DNA of 64,000 bases from NCBI RefSeq assembly GCF_014268655.2, contig NZ_JABWQX020000001.1, positions 3,502,001-3,566,000 of the forward strand, read 5' to 3'. Of the stretch, positions 9,757-18,079 are shown piece by piece; the stretch's first letter is position 1, and every line of letters begins with the position of its first letter. The DNA is from Pseudomonas marvdashtae. GTDB lineage: Bacteria; Pseudomonadota; Gammaproteobacteria; Pseudomonadales; Pseudomonadaceae. A program made the translations under genes and the position numbers. The notes under the pieces are model-generated. The model was not told the origin of the DNA. It ran no database searches and saw nothing but the letters and a program-made list of their open reading frames with translations.

Positions 9757-10776
9757 ATGGGTAACGAGAGCATCAATTGGGACAAACTGGGCTTTGACTA
9801 CATCAAGACCGACAAGCGCTACCTGTCGCACTGGCGCGATGGCGCCTGGGACACAGGCACCCTGACCGAAGACAACGTGCTGCACATCAGCGAGGGCTCC
9901 ACCGCCCTGCACTACGGTCAGCAATGCTTCGAAGGCCTGAAGGCCTATCGCTGCAAGGACGGCTCGATCAACCTGTTCCGCCCGGACCAGAACGCCGCCC
10001 GCATGCAACGCAGCTGCGCCCGCCTGCTGATGCCGCACGTCGACACCGAGCAGTTCGTCGAAGCCTGCAAGCAAGTGGTCCGCGCCAACGAGCGCTTCAT
10101 CCCGCCGTATGGCACCGGCGGCGCGCTGTACCTGCGCCCGTTCGTGATCGGCGTGGGTGACAACATCGGCGTGCGCACCGCACCCGAGTTCATCTTCTCG
10201 ATTTTCTGCATTCCGGTCGGCGCCTACTTCAAGGGCGGCCTGACCCCGCACAATTTCCTGATCTCCAGCTTCGACCGCGCTGCCCCACAGGGCACCGGCG
10301 CGGCCAAGGTCGGTGGCAACTACGCCGCCAGCCTGATGCCCGGCTCCCAGGCAAAGAAAGCCAGTTTCGCCGACTGCATCTACCTGGACCCGATGACCCA
10401 TTCGAAAATCGAGGAAGTCGGCTCGGCCAACTTCTTCGGCATCACCCACGACAACAAATTCATCACCCCCAACTCCCCGTCGGTCCTGCCAGGCATCACT
10501 CGCCTGTCGCTGATCGAACTGGCGAAATCGCGCCTGGGCCTGGAAGTGATCGAAGGTGATGTGTTCATCGACAAGCTGGCAGATTTCAAGGAAGCCGGCG
10601 CCTGCGGTACCGCCGCGGTGATCACGCCGATTGGCGGCATCAGCTACAAGGACAAGCTGCACGTGTTCCACAGCGAAACCGAAGTCGGCCCGATCACCCA
10701 GAAGCTCTACAAAGAGCTGACCGGTGTGCAGACCGGCGATGTGGAAGCGCCAGCGGGTTGGATCGTCAAGGTTTGA
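9757..10776 (+). CDS. ilvE: Branched-chain amino acid aminotransferase
   Basis: This 339-aa fold-type IV PLP aminotransferase interconverts leucine, isoleucine and valine with their 2-oxo acids. The PLP lysine is K184 in AAKVGGNYAAS. The length and layout match the eukaryote-like class II BCATs (N-terminal WDKLGFDY, C-terminal WIVKV). It is downstream of the bkd operon, so the transaminase and the keto-acid dehydrogenase that consumes its products are clustered. A strong terminator follows. Confidence 0.94.
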   Translation: MGNESINWDKLGFDYIKTDKRYLSHWRDGAWDTGTLTEDNVLHISEGSTALHYGQQCFEGLKAYRCKDGSINLFRPDQNAARMQRSCARLLMPHVDTEQFVEACKQVVRANERFIPPYGTGGALYLRPFVIGVGDNIGVRTAPEFIFSIFCIPVGAYFKGGLTPHNFLISSFDRAAPQGTGAAKVGGNYAASLMPGSQAKKASFADCIYLDPMTHSKIEEVGSANFFGITHDNKFITPNSPSVLPGITRLSLIELAKSRLGLEVIEGDVFIDKLADFKEAGACGTAAVITPIGGISYKDKLHVFHSETEVGPITQKLYKELTGVQTGDVEAPAGWIVKV

Positions 10777-10806
10777 TCCAAGCCCCTCTGGGCACCTGAA
10801 GCTCCA

Positions 10807-10848
10807 GTAAAAAGCCCACCCCTGTCCATGCAGGGGTGGGCTTTTTAC
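10807..10848. terminator. Rho-independent terminator, bidirectional
   Basis: An 18-bp stem (GTAAAAAGCCCACCCCTG) with a 6-nt loop is flanked by A and T runs on the two sides. It can serve ilvE on the plus strand and the convergent EamA exporter gene on the minus strand. Confidence 0.9.
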
Positions 10849-10861
10849 ATTCTTCTTTCAG

Positions 10862-11791
10862 TTACTCCCGCCGCAAAACCGACCCTCGTCCCCAACGCTG
10901 GCGAAACCAGCCGTAGCCGCTGACCAGCAGAATTCCGCCCAGCACCAAGACCGCGCCAACGATGAAGTTCGGCTCCAGCGGCTCATCCAGCAACCAGACG
11001 CCAAAACCGATGCCATACAGCGGCGTCATGAACGACAGCACTCCCAGTTGCGACGCCAGGTAGCGACGCAGAAGGGAGAACCAGATCAAGAAACTGGCGA
11101 AGGACACCAGCAACACCTGGAACGCCATGCTCGCAAAGAGCTGCGGCGTCGGGTTGATCGCCGTTTCCCCGAGCGCCGCCGACACTCCGATCAGCAGTAT
11201 CCCGGCGCCCACCAGCTGATAAAGCAGCGTCTGGCTGGCCGGCAAGTCCGTCAGTCGCGAACAGCGTACCGTCACCGTGGTTGCGCCCCACAGTGCGCCG
11301 GCCAGCAAGCCCATCCCGTCGCCCAGCAACGAGCTGCCGCTCGCCGCGCCCGAGCCGCCACTGAAGGCCACCACGATCCCGCCGAATGCCATCGCGATAC
11401 CGAGCCATTGCGCCGGTTTGAGACGTTCGCTCGGCAATCTCCAGTGCAGGCCGAGGGCGGCGAACATCGGTGCGGTGTACAAGAAAATCACCATGTGCGA
11501 AGCCGTCGTATGACGCAGGCCTTCGCCCACCAGCACGAACTCCAAGGCGAACAACAACCCCACCAACAGGCCCGGACGCCAACTTCCATCGGCCAGGGAT
11601 AAACGTTCACCGCGCCCCAATACCAACAGCCAGACCAGTACCGCTGCGATGGCCGAGCGCACGCCCAGTTGCAGCATCGGCGCCATGTCGGCCGCGCTGG
11701 CCTTGATCGCGACTTGCTGGAATCCCCAGATGGCACAGAGGCCGGTCATCAGGACGCCGACCTGGCCATCCAGGGCGCGGCGGGTAGTCAT
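10862..11791 (-). CDS. EamA/DMT-family transporter
   Basis: This 309-aa inner-membrane protein has ten predicted hydrophobic helices in two EamA repeats, typical of drug/metabolite exporters such as amino-acid or metabolite efflux proteins. The start at 11791 (MTTRRALDG) has an AGGAG ribosome site seven bases upstream. The frame stays open further upstream, but that part runs into the divergent regulator's promoter and coding region. The AraC-type regulator transcribed away from it is the obvious candidate controller. The substrate is unknown. Confidence 0.88.
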   Translation of the reverse strand: MTTRRALDGQVGVLMTGLCAIWGFQQVAIKASAADMAPMLQLGVRSAIAAVLVWLLVLGRGERLSLADGSWRPGLLVGLLFALEFVLVGEGLRHTTASHMVIFLYTAPMFAALGLHWRLPSERLKPAQWLGIAMAFGGIVVAFSGGSGAASGSSLLGDGMGLLAGALWGATTVTVRCSRLTDLPASQTLLYQLVGAGILLIGVSAALGETAINPTPQLFASMAFQVLLVSFASFLIWFSLLRRYLASQLGVLSFMTPLYGIGFGVWLLDEPLEPNFIVGAVLVLGGILLVSGYGWFRQRWGRGSVLRRE

Positions 11792-11900
11792 GGGAAAACT
11801 CCTCGGGCAGAAATAGATGAAAGGATTGTCTGCCTGACAGCTTTGCTGGATATAGTGATTACCCGACAAGCCATCCCGGTAATCCGCCATTGCGGTCGAT

Positions 11901-12692
11901 ATGCAGCCTCCAGCCCAACATCTGAAGATTCCTCCGTTCGAAGCGGCCCTGCCCTCGCCGATTTTCTTTCGCAGCGCCTGCATGCCGGCCCATGCCACTT
12001 ACCCTCGGCACCGGCACGCCTGGGGTGAGTTCGTCTACTCCTACAGTGGCGTGATGGAAATCGAGATCGCCCAGCACCATTACCTGGCGCCACCGCAGTA
12101 CGGCATTTGGCTACCGCCGGACATGGAACACGTTGGGTTCAATCGGCATGAGGCCTGCCATTGTTCGTTGTATCTGGCGGCCGAACTGTGCGGTGCGCTG
12201 CCCGCCGTGCCCTGCGCGCTGACCTTGAGCCCACTGATCCGCGCCCTGTTGGAAGAGTTGCGCAGCGACCCGCCGAGCCAGCCACAGACGCCCGAGCAGC
12301 AGCGCTTGTTGCAGGTGCTGCTGGACAAGCTGGTCCAGGCACCCCATGTCGGCAGTTACTTACCGTCTTCGGATGACCCGCTGTTGGGCCCAGTGCTACG
12401 GGCCTTGGAGGCGAACCCCAGCGACCCGCGCTCCCTGCCACAACTGGCCCGCGCCGCCAACACCACCGAGCGCACGCTGATGCGTCGGGCCCAGCGGGAC
12501 CTGGGCATGTCACTGGTGGAATGGCGCCAGCGCCTGAAAGTCATCGAAGCCCTGGCCCTGCTCGAACGTGGCCAGAGCGTAGAAACCATCGGCCTGGACC
12601 TGGGCTACAGCAGCGCATCGGCGTTCATCAGCATGTTCCGCAAAATGATGGGCACCACGCCGGATGAATACCGGCGCAAGCATATGGCCTGA
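11901..12692 (+). CDS. AraC-family transcriptional regulator
   Basis: This 263-aa regulator has an N-terminal cupin-like sensing domain (HRHAWGEFVYSYSG near residues 37-50) and a C-terminal AraC double helix-turn-helix. The latter includes RTLMRRAQRDLGMSLVEWR and the second-helix signature DLGYSSASAFISMFRKMMG at ~225-250. It is divergent from the EamA exporter across a 109-bp promoter gap and probably regulates it in response to a small ligand. Its stop adjoins the convergent ArsR-type gene. Confidence 0.88.
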   Translation: MQPPAQHLKIPPFEAALPSPIFFRSACMPAHATYPRHRHAWGEFVYSYSGVMEIEIAQHHYLAPPQYGIWLPPDMEHVGFNRHEACHCSLYLAAELCGALPAVPCALTLSPLIRALLEELRSDPPSQPQTPEQQRLLQVLLDKLVQAPHVGSYLPSSDDPLLGPVLRALEANPSDPRSLPQLARAANTTERTLMRRAQRDLGMSLVEWRQRLKVIEALALLERGQSVETIGLDLGYSSASAFISMFRKMMGTTPDEYRRKHMA

Positions 12693-13448
12693 TTAGCGCA
12701 GGTCCACAGGCGAGGCAAGCCTGCTCGCGATAGCGGCCGCGGGTTTGGTCTGCGTTTCGGTGATGATGCCAAACCGCGCCGCCATCCCTCGCTGTCCTTC
12801 AGCCGTCAGCCTCAAGGCACGACTGTCCAGGTCCTGGATCACCCACTTGCGCTTGATCGCCACTTGCAGCAATGCCTTGCCCAAGGCACCGCCCAGATGC
12901 GGCCGGCGCATGCTCCAGTCCAGGCACGGGCAGGCGAATCGGCGTCGCTGGAGCGTCAGCGCCGGAACGTCAATGCCCAACCCGTTGAACAGCGCCTCGC
13001 CGGGCTCACTCAACTGGTAGCCGTCGCCCTCCACACCTACGAGCCATCCGGCTTCCAGCAGACGGTCATGCAATCTCACCGCCAAGGCGCCGGCCATGTG
13101 GTCGTAGCAGGTGCGAGCGAATTGCAGGCGATCCGGCGTGCGCGAAGTGAAGGGCGGGCTGGCGCTCTGGCCGATCACCATCAAGGCTTCGAGGGCCTGG
13201 GCCACACGTGGGTCAGCGAGGCTGTAGTAACGATGACGACCCTGGACATGCAACCGCACCAGGGCCAACTCCCTGAGCTTGGCCAGATGTGCACTGGCGG
13301 TGGAGGCGCTGACTTCGGCGATGCTCGCCAGCTCCGTGCTGGTGCGCGCATGGCCGTCCATCAACGCGCAGAGCATGCGGGTGCGGGCCGGTTCGGCAAT
13401 GGCCGCCGCCACCCTGGATACGCCCACGTCATGTTGTTCTGCATCCAT
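12693..13448 (-). CDS. ArsR-type winged-helix regulator with long C-terminal domain
   Basis: This 251-aa protein has an N-terminal ArsR-like winged helix (residues ~10-90, with SASTASAHLAKLRELALV and the wing GRHRYYSL). A ~150-aa C-terminal region follows, containing the segment CPCLDWSMRRPHLGGALG, which is typical of this extended subfamily. A GGGGAG site precedes the ATG. It diverges from a cytochrome P450 gene and could repress it. The last ~14 codons are written in REP-like sequence (near 12700-12735), so the C-terminal tail appears to derive from a REP insertion. Confidence 0.85.
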   Translation of the reverse strand: MDAEQHDVGVSRVAAAIAEPARTRMLCALMDGHARTSTELASIAEVSASTASAHLAKLRELALVRLHVQGRHRYYSLADPRVAQALEALMVIGQSASPPFTSRTPDRLQFARTCYDHMAGALAVRLHDRLLEAGWLVGVEGDGYQLSEPGEALFNGLGIDVPALTLQRRRFACPCLDWSMRRPHLGGALGKALLQVAIKRKWVIQDLDSRALRLTAEGQRGMAARFGIITETQTKPAAAIASRLASPVDLR

Positions 13449-13530
13449 ATTTCGCTCCCCGCCGAATCAAGCCGTGCATCGACTGGAGATAGTAGCAACA
13501 CTTTCTCCATCACGAACGAGGCAGCGCTTC

Positions 13531-14643
13531 ATGGACCCGATCATCGCCGCGACTCACGTCGATCCTTACCCTTACTACGCGAGCCTGCGGGCCAATGGCG
13601 GGTTGACCTTCGACCCTCGATTGAAGCTCTGGATCGCCAGCAGCGCCGAAGCGGTTTGCGCCATCTTGCATCATGCCGATTGCCATGTGCGTCCGACCGA
13701 TGAGCCGGTGCCGAACGCCATCGCCGATGGGCCTGCCGGCCGGGTCTTCGGGCGCCTGATGCGGATGAACGACGGGGAACGGCAGCGGTGCCCGAGGGCG
13801 GCGGTTGAGCCCGTGTTGCGGGACGTCGATCCCTGGCAAGTCGAAGCGTTGGTCAAGACGCGCTTTCTCAGGGATGGCGCCGAGGGCCTGCATCAGGCCC
13901 AGTTTATCGGGCCGGCCAGCGTGGTGGCGGCGTTGCTGGGCTTCGACCCGGCGCAGAGCCGCCTGATCAGCGAATGGACGGGAGATTTCGTCGCCTGCCT
14001 GTCGCCCTTGAGCCAGGCGGCGCAGCGAGAAGCCGCGCACCGGGCCAGTGAGCTACTGACCGGCGCTTTCCAAGGGCGGATCGCGGCGCAAGACAATCCT
14101 TTTTTGAAGCGCATCTGCCAGGGTTTCCAAGACACCGACAGCCTCGTCGCCAACCTGATCGGCCTGCTCTCGCAAACCTACGAGGCCACGGCAGGCCTCA
14201 TCGGCAACGCGCTGCTGGCGCTGATCCGTGATCCCGCCTTGCGCGGCTTGCTCCGCGATGATCCCGAACAGGTCGGCCCGTTGCTGGCCGAGGTCCAGCG
14301 TTTCGACCCTGCGGTACAAAACACCCGGCGCTTCGTCGCCCTGCCCTGCGAAGTCCTCGGCACGGCGCTGCAACCCGGGGATACGGTGCTGGTGCTGCTG
14401 GCCTCGGCCAATCGCGACCCGCAGCTCAATCCGCAACCGGACGTCCTGCTGCTGGACCGCCCGAACCGCCGAAGTTTCAGCTTCGGCAGCGGGCGCCATG
14501 AATGTCCCGGCCAGAGCCTGGCGATGGACATTGCCCGCGCCACGCTGGGTGCGATTCTCGTAGGCCAACCACGACTGGAACAGTTGGCTTGGTGCTACCG
14601 CCCTTCCGTCAATGGACGGATCCCGCTGTTCAACGACCGATGA
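13531..14643 (+). CDS. Cytochrome P450
   Basis: This 370-aa soluble bacterial P450 monooxygenase is short for the family (usually ~400). The heme-binding loop FSFGSGRHECPGQSLA has the cysteine thiolate at residue 325, and a K-helix EVQRF is visible. The I-helix reads SQTYEATAGLIGN rather than the classical AGxDT/AGxET order, so the proton-delivery region is atypical. The ATG at 13531 follows a GAGG site; longer in-frame starts overlap the divergent regulator. No ferredoxin partner is adjacent. The substrate is unknown. Confidence 0.88.
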   Translation: MDPIIAATHVDPYPYYASLRANGGLTFDPRLKLWIASSAEAVCAILHHADCHVRPTDEPVPNAIADGPAGRVFGRLMRMNDGERQRCPRAAVEPVLRDVDPWQVEALVKTRFLRDGAEGLHQAQFIGPASVVAALLGFDPAQSRLISEWTGDFVACLSPLSQAAQREAAHRASELLTGAFQGRIAAQDNPFLKRICQGFQDTDSLVANLIGLLSQTYEATAGLIGNALLALIRDPALRGLLRDDPEQVGPLLAEVQRFDPAVQNTRRFVALPCEVLGTALQPGDTVLVLLASANRDPQLNPQPDVLLLDRPNRRSFSFGSGRHECPGQSLAMDIARATLGAILVGQPRLEQLAWCYRPSVNGRIPLFNDR

Positions 14644-14656
14644 TGCACACAAGCCC

Positions 14657-14998
14657 TCAGTCGTCGCGCGTCAGCACTTCCAGCAGCTCGATTTCAAATA
14701 TGAGATTGCTGTTGGGCTTGATGTGCGCCCCCATGGACCGCTCACCGTAAGCGAGGTGTGCCGGCACCAGGAGTTTGCGCTTGCCGCCGACCTGCATGCC
14801 TATCAGCCCTATGTCCCAACCCTTGATCACGCGACCGGTGCCGATCACGCATTGAAAAGGCTTGCCGCGACTGTAGGACGAATCGAATTCGGTGCCGTCC
14901 TCCAGCGTGCCGCGGTATTGGGTGGTGATCAGCGCACCGTTGACTACGCTTTTGCCATCGCCGTGTTCCAGGTCGATGATTTGCAGTTCTTCGTTCAT
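14657..14998 (-). CDS. FKBP-type peptidyl-prolyl cis-trans isomerase
   Basis: This 113-aa single-domain FKBP catalyses proline isomerisation in protein folding. Family segments seen are GTLEDGTEFDSSYSRGKPF, VIKGWDIGLIGMQVGGKRKL and YGERSMG. No signal peptide is visible from the chosen start MNEELQ, so it is probably cytoplasmic. It converges on the P450 gene and diverges from the M4 protease. The frame is open further upstream, but those residues do not look like FKBP. Confidence 0.9.
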   Translation of the reverse strand: MNEELQIIDLEHGDGKSVVNGALITTQYRGTLEDGTEFDSSYSRGKPFQCVIGTGRVIKGWDIGLIGMQVGGKRKLLVPAHLAYGERSMGAHIKPNSNLIFEIELLEVLTRDD

Positions 14999-15138
14999 CG
15001 CGTCATTCCCGTGTGATCCAGGCGCGGGGTTTTCGCAGAATTCGATGCGACTGGCAACCTTTTGCGGCGCAAGGGAACCGCAACGGCCACTTCGGTTCAC
15101 ATGGGTATCGACCCTGCATTTCAGATAAGGACTTTCTG

Positions 15139-16203
15139 ATGATCGACTCTCGCCCGCTGCATAGTTTTATCCCGCCTTATATCCTCAATCGCATTATTGC
15201 CCATGGCTCCGAACAGCAACGCTCCAGCGCCCTCGGCACGCTGACCCACGTTAAAAACCTGCGTCACAATCCCGGCCCGCCGAGCAATGCGCCCGCTGCG
15301 GCCAAACTGCCCAAGCCTGGCAAGGCCGGCCATCCGCAGCGCAGTATTCATGACGCCCAGAACAACATGGAATTGCCGGGCCAACCGGTGCGCCTGGAAG
15401 GCCAAGCGGCCAGCGGTGACCCGGCGGTGGACGAGGCGTACGACGCACTCGGCGCCACCTATGATTTTTTCTGGAAAGTGCTGGGGCGCGACTCCATCGA
15501 CGGCAAGGGCTTTGCCCTGGTTGGCACCGTGCATTATGGCCATGGCTACGAAAACGCCTTTTGGAATGGCGCGCAGATGGTGTTTGGCGACGGCGATGGC
15601 GAAATCTTCCAACGCTTCACCCGCTCCCTCGATGTCGTCGCCCACGAGCTGGCCCACGGCGTCACCGAAAGCGAAGCCGGCTTGGTCTATGCCAACCAGT
15701 CCGGCGCGCTGAACGAATCCATTTCCGATGTGTTCGGCGTGCTGGTCAAGCAATTCGTCCTGGGCCAGACCGCCGACCAGGCCGACTGGCTGATCGGTGC
15801 CGACCTGCTCACCGACAAGATCAACGGTGACGGCCTGCGCAGCATGTCCAACCCCGGCACCGCCTACGATGACCCGCTGCTGGGCAAAGACCCGCAACCG
15901 GCGCACATGCGCGAGTTCGTCATCACCCGTGAAGACAATGGCGGCGTGCACATCAACTCTGGCATTCCCAACCGGGCCTTTTATCTGGTGGCGACGGCAC
16001 TCGGCGGATTTGCCTGGGAAAAGGCCGGACGGATCTGGTATGAAACCTTGTGCGACCGACAATTGGCCAACGATGCCTCCTTCAGCGCCTTCGCCCGCCT
16101 GACTGTCGAACACGCCCGTCAACGTTTCGGCGAACGGGAAGTGCAAGCGGTGCAGGATGGCTGGGCCCAGGTGGGCGTCGACCTGAACGAGGAGAACGGA
16201 TGA
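15139..16203 (+). CDS. Protealysin-like M4 metallopeptidase
   Basis: This 354-aa thermolysin-family zinc protease has the short protealysin-type propeptide (SFIPPYILNRIIAHG near residues 9-23) and no signal peptide, unlike classical secreted M4 enzymes. The zinc motif HELAH is at 169-173, the third ligand is in GALNESISD, and a catalytic histidine lies in DNGGVHINSG. Its stop overlaps the start of an emfourin-like inhibitor gene (ATGA overlap), so protease and inhibitor are translationally coupled. Protealysins of Serratia cleave actin and are linked to host-cell invasion; the role here is unknown. Confidence 0.92.
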   Translation: MIDSRPLHSFIPPYILNRIIAHGSEQQRSSALGTLTHVKNLRHNPGPPSNAPAAAKLPKPGKAGHPQRSIHDAQNNMELPGQPVRLEGQAASGDPAVDEAYDALGATYDFFWKVLGRDSIDGKGFALVGTVHYGHGYENAFWNGAQMVFGDGDGEIFQRFTRSLDVVAHELAHGVTESEAGLVYANQSGALNESISDVFGVLVKQFVLGQTADQADWLIGADLLTDKINGDGLRSMSNPGTAYDDPLLGKDPQPAHMREFVITREDNGGVHINSGIPNRAFYLVATALGGFAWEKAGRIWYETLCDRQLANDASFSAFARLTVEHARQRFGEREVQAVQDGWAQVGVDLNEENG

Positions 16204-16523
16204 AAACCCTTCCAGACCTGGACGACAAAGCCGTCGTCAAGCTGTCACGCCAAGGCGGCGTGGCGGCCATCCACGCCCTGACCCGCCCCCGGGAAATCGA
16301 GTTCGCCCAGTGCGACCTCGATCAGCGCACGCGCATCTGCTCAGTGTTGGAGGGGTGCCTGCCGCTCACCTCTTCTACGCCGGGCCGGGGCGACCAGCGT
16401 TACTTCCAGATCGAGGTGCGTTTCCGCGCCAACGACCAGGACGATGAGATGGTGTTGCAGGTGCCCGAGGACCAGGCACCTGGCGAACTGGTTCATTTGT
16501 GGGACAAGGGCGAGGTGCTCTGA
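16200..16523 (+). CDS. Emfourin-like protealysin inhibitor
   Basis: This 107-aa cytoplasmic-type protein overlaps the M4 protease stop by four bases. The size, position and N-terminus with VVKLSRQGGVAAIHAL match emfourin (M4in), the protein inhibitor encoded beside protealysin in Serratia. By that analogy it binds and blocks the mature protease, preventing intracellular damage. The assignment rests mainly on gene order plus the overall pattern. It converges on the RcnB-like gene with no spacer. Confidence 0.82.
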   Translation: MKTLPDLDDKAVVKLSRQGGVAAIHALTRPREIEFAQCDLDQRTRICSVLEGCLPLTSSTPGRGDQRYFQIEVRFRANDQDDEMVLQVPEDQAPGELVHLWDKGEVL

Positions 16524-16832
16524 TTAACGTGTGGCCGGGACGATCTTGACGATCGCGCCGGACACGGTTTCGATCAGCAAATACTTGTCGTCAATCTGCA
16601 CCCATTGCTGCTCTTCTGTAGGTTGCTCGAGTTTCTTCTGCTTCCAATCTTTAATGGCCCGGTCCGAACGCTGATAGTCGGCGGGTACCCGGTCATTCTC
16701 CACCAGCCTGCGGCCATTGCTCGGCGAGTGCTCCAAGGCGTCTCCAGTCTTCTCGACCGCTTGTGCAACGGGGCCAAGGGCTCCGAGGCTGGCGATCAGG
16801 ACCAGGCTGGCGATCAGGGTTGGTTTACGCAT
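16524..16832 (-). CDS. RcnB-family periplasmic protein
   Basis: This 102-aa protein has a Sec signal peptide (MRKPTLIASLVLIASLGALG, cleavage near AQA at ~25). Its C-terminal RcnB-like repeat contains the pattern RVPADYQRSDRAIKDW...LEQPTEEQQWVQIDDKYLLI. RcnB proteins sit in the periplasm and modulate nickel/cobalt efflux or, in many genomes, have unknown envelope roles. No metal exporter lies adjacent here, so the function is open. Confidence 0.8.
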   Translation of the reverse strand: MRKPTLIASLVLIASLGALGPVAQAVEKTGDALEHSPSNGRRLVENDRVPADYQRSDRAIKDWKQKKLEQPTEEQQWVQIDDKYLLIETVSGAIVKIVPATR

Positions 16833-16975
16833 AAAAAACTCCAGGTTATTCGAGGTACTGAATCTGGGACTTCATTGACGGCGAAACATTCCTTTTACTG
16901 TCCGCTATCAAGCTCCCTCGCCACGGGTTGCGCCTGGCATGGCATAGTGGCGCCCTCTGGACTACGGATCTCGCC

Positions 16976-18070
16976 ATGACTACGTCATCCCCTGCCCTGA
17001 AGGAAATCTTCAACACCGAGCGCCTGCAGCACATCGCCACCGAAACGCGCGCGGTGTACCCAGCCTTCGATTCCAAGGCGTTCCTGCACATGGCCAACGA
17101 CGGACTGGCCGGGTTGTCGGTGATGCAGCGCATGGCGCGGGTCAGCGAATGTCTGCATGCGGTCCTGCCGCTGGATTACGAAGCATCGATCGAGGTCTTG
17201 CGGGCCCTGGCGCCACGCATCAACAGCATGTTCGTCAGCATGTTCCTCCCCCACTACGTCGCGTCGTACGGGCGGCATGCCTTCGATCAATCCATGGACG
17301 CGCTCAAATATTTCACCCGGTTCGGCTCTGCGGAGTTCGCCGTCCGGCATTTCCTGCGCGATGACTTGGCGCGCACCCTTGAGGTGATGCATGACTGGGC
17401 ACTGGATGCCAACGAACACGTGCGCCGCCTCGCCAGCGAAGGCAGCCGGCCACGCTTGCCGTGGTCGTTCCATCTGGAACCGATCCAGGCCAACCCGGAA
17501 CTCACCGCCGCGATTCTTGATGCCCTCAAGGCTGACGACAGCCTCTACGTGCGCAAATCCGTCGCCAACCATCTGAACGATGTGACCAAGCAGCATCCCG
17601 ACTGGGTGCTGGAGCGGATCGAAGGGTGGCCGTTGCAGGACCGCCACACGGCCTGGATCGCCCGTCATGCGCTGCGCAGCCTGATCAAGCAAGGCAACCT
17701 TCGGGCGCTGGCTGTCATCGGCGCAGGCGGCAAGGCGCAGGTTGAGATTTCGGATTTGCAGGTGACGCCGCCAGTGATTCGCCTTGGCGAACAGGTCACC
17801 CTTTCGTTCAAGGTGCGATCAACGTCTGAACAGGATCAGCGCCTGGTGATTGATTACGCTATCGACTACGTGAAGGCATCGGGCGGCACGTCGGCCAAGG
17901 TGTTCAAGCTCAAGACCTTCGACCTGCCCGCCCTGGCGTGCGCCAGCCTCAGCCGTTCCCAGCACATCCGCGAACTGACCACCCGCCGACACTATGCGGG
18001 CCGGCATGCGGTGCATTTGCTGGTCAATGGCGAGCGACTGGGCAGCGCCGCATTCGAGATCCTTCCCTGA
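16976..18070 (+). CDS. alkC: DNA alkylation repair glycosylase, AlkC type
   Basis: This 364-aa protein has HEAT-like repeats over residues ~1-250, with the DNA-facing segment EHVRRLASEGSRPRLPW at ~140-160. A ~110-aa C-terminal beta-rich Ig-like domain starts near EISDLQVTPPVIRLGE. That combination marks the AlkC branch of the AlkC/AlkD superfamily, which excises N3-alkylated adenine. The ATG at 16976 is preferred over an upstream in-frame ATG that falls in REP-like sequence. No ada or alkA gene is adjacent. Confidence 0.85.
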   Translation: MTTSSPALKEIFNTERLQHIATETRAVYPAFDSKAFLHMANDGLAGLSVMQRMARVSECLHAVLPLDYEASIEVLRALAPRINSMFVSMFLPHYVASYGRHAFDQSMDALKYFTRFGSAEFAVRHFLRDDLARTLEVMHDWALDANEHVRRLASEGSRPRLPWSFHLEPIQANPELTAAILDALKADDSLYVRKSVANHLNDVTKQHPDWVLERIEGWPLQDRHTAWIARHALRSLIKQGNLRALAVIGAGGKAQVEISDLQVTPPVIRLGEQVTLSFKVRSTSEQDQRLVIDYAIDYVKASGGTSAKVFKLKTFDLPALACASLSRSQHIRELTTRRHYAGRHAVHLLVNGERLGSAAFEILP

Positions 18071-18079
18071 GCGAACGCC

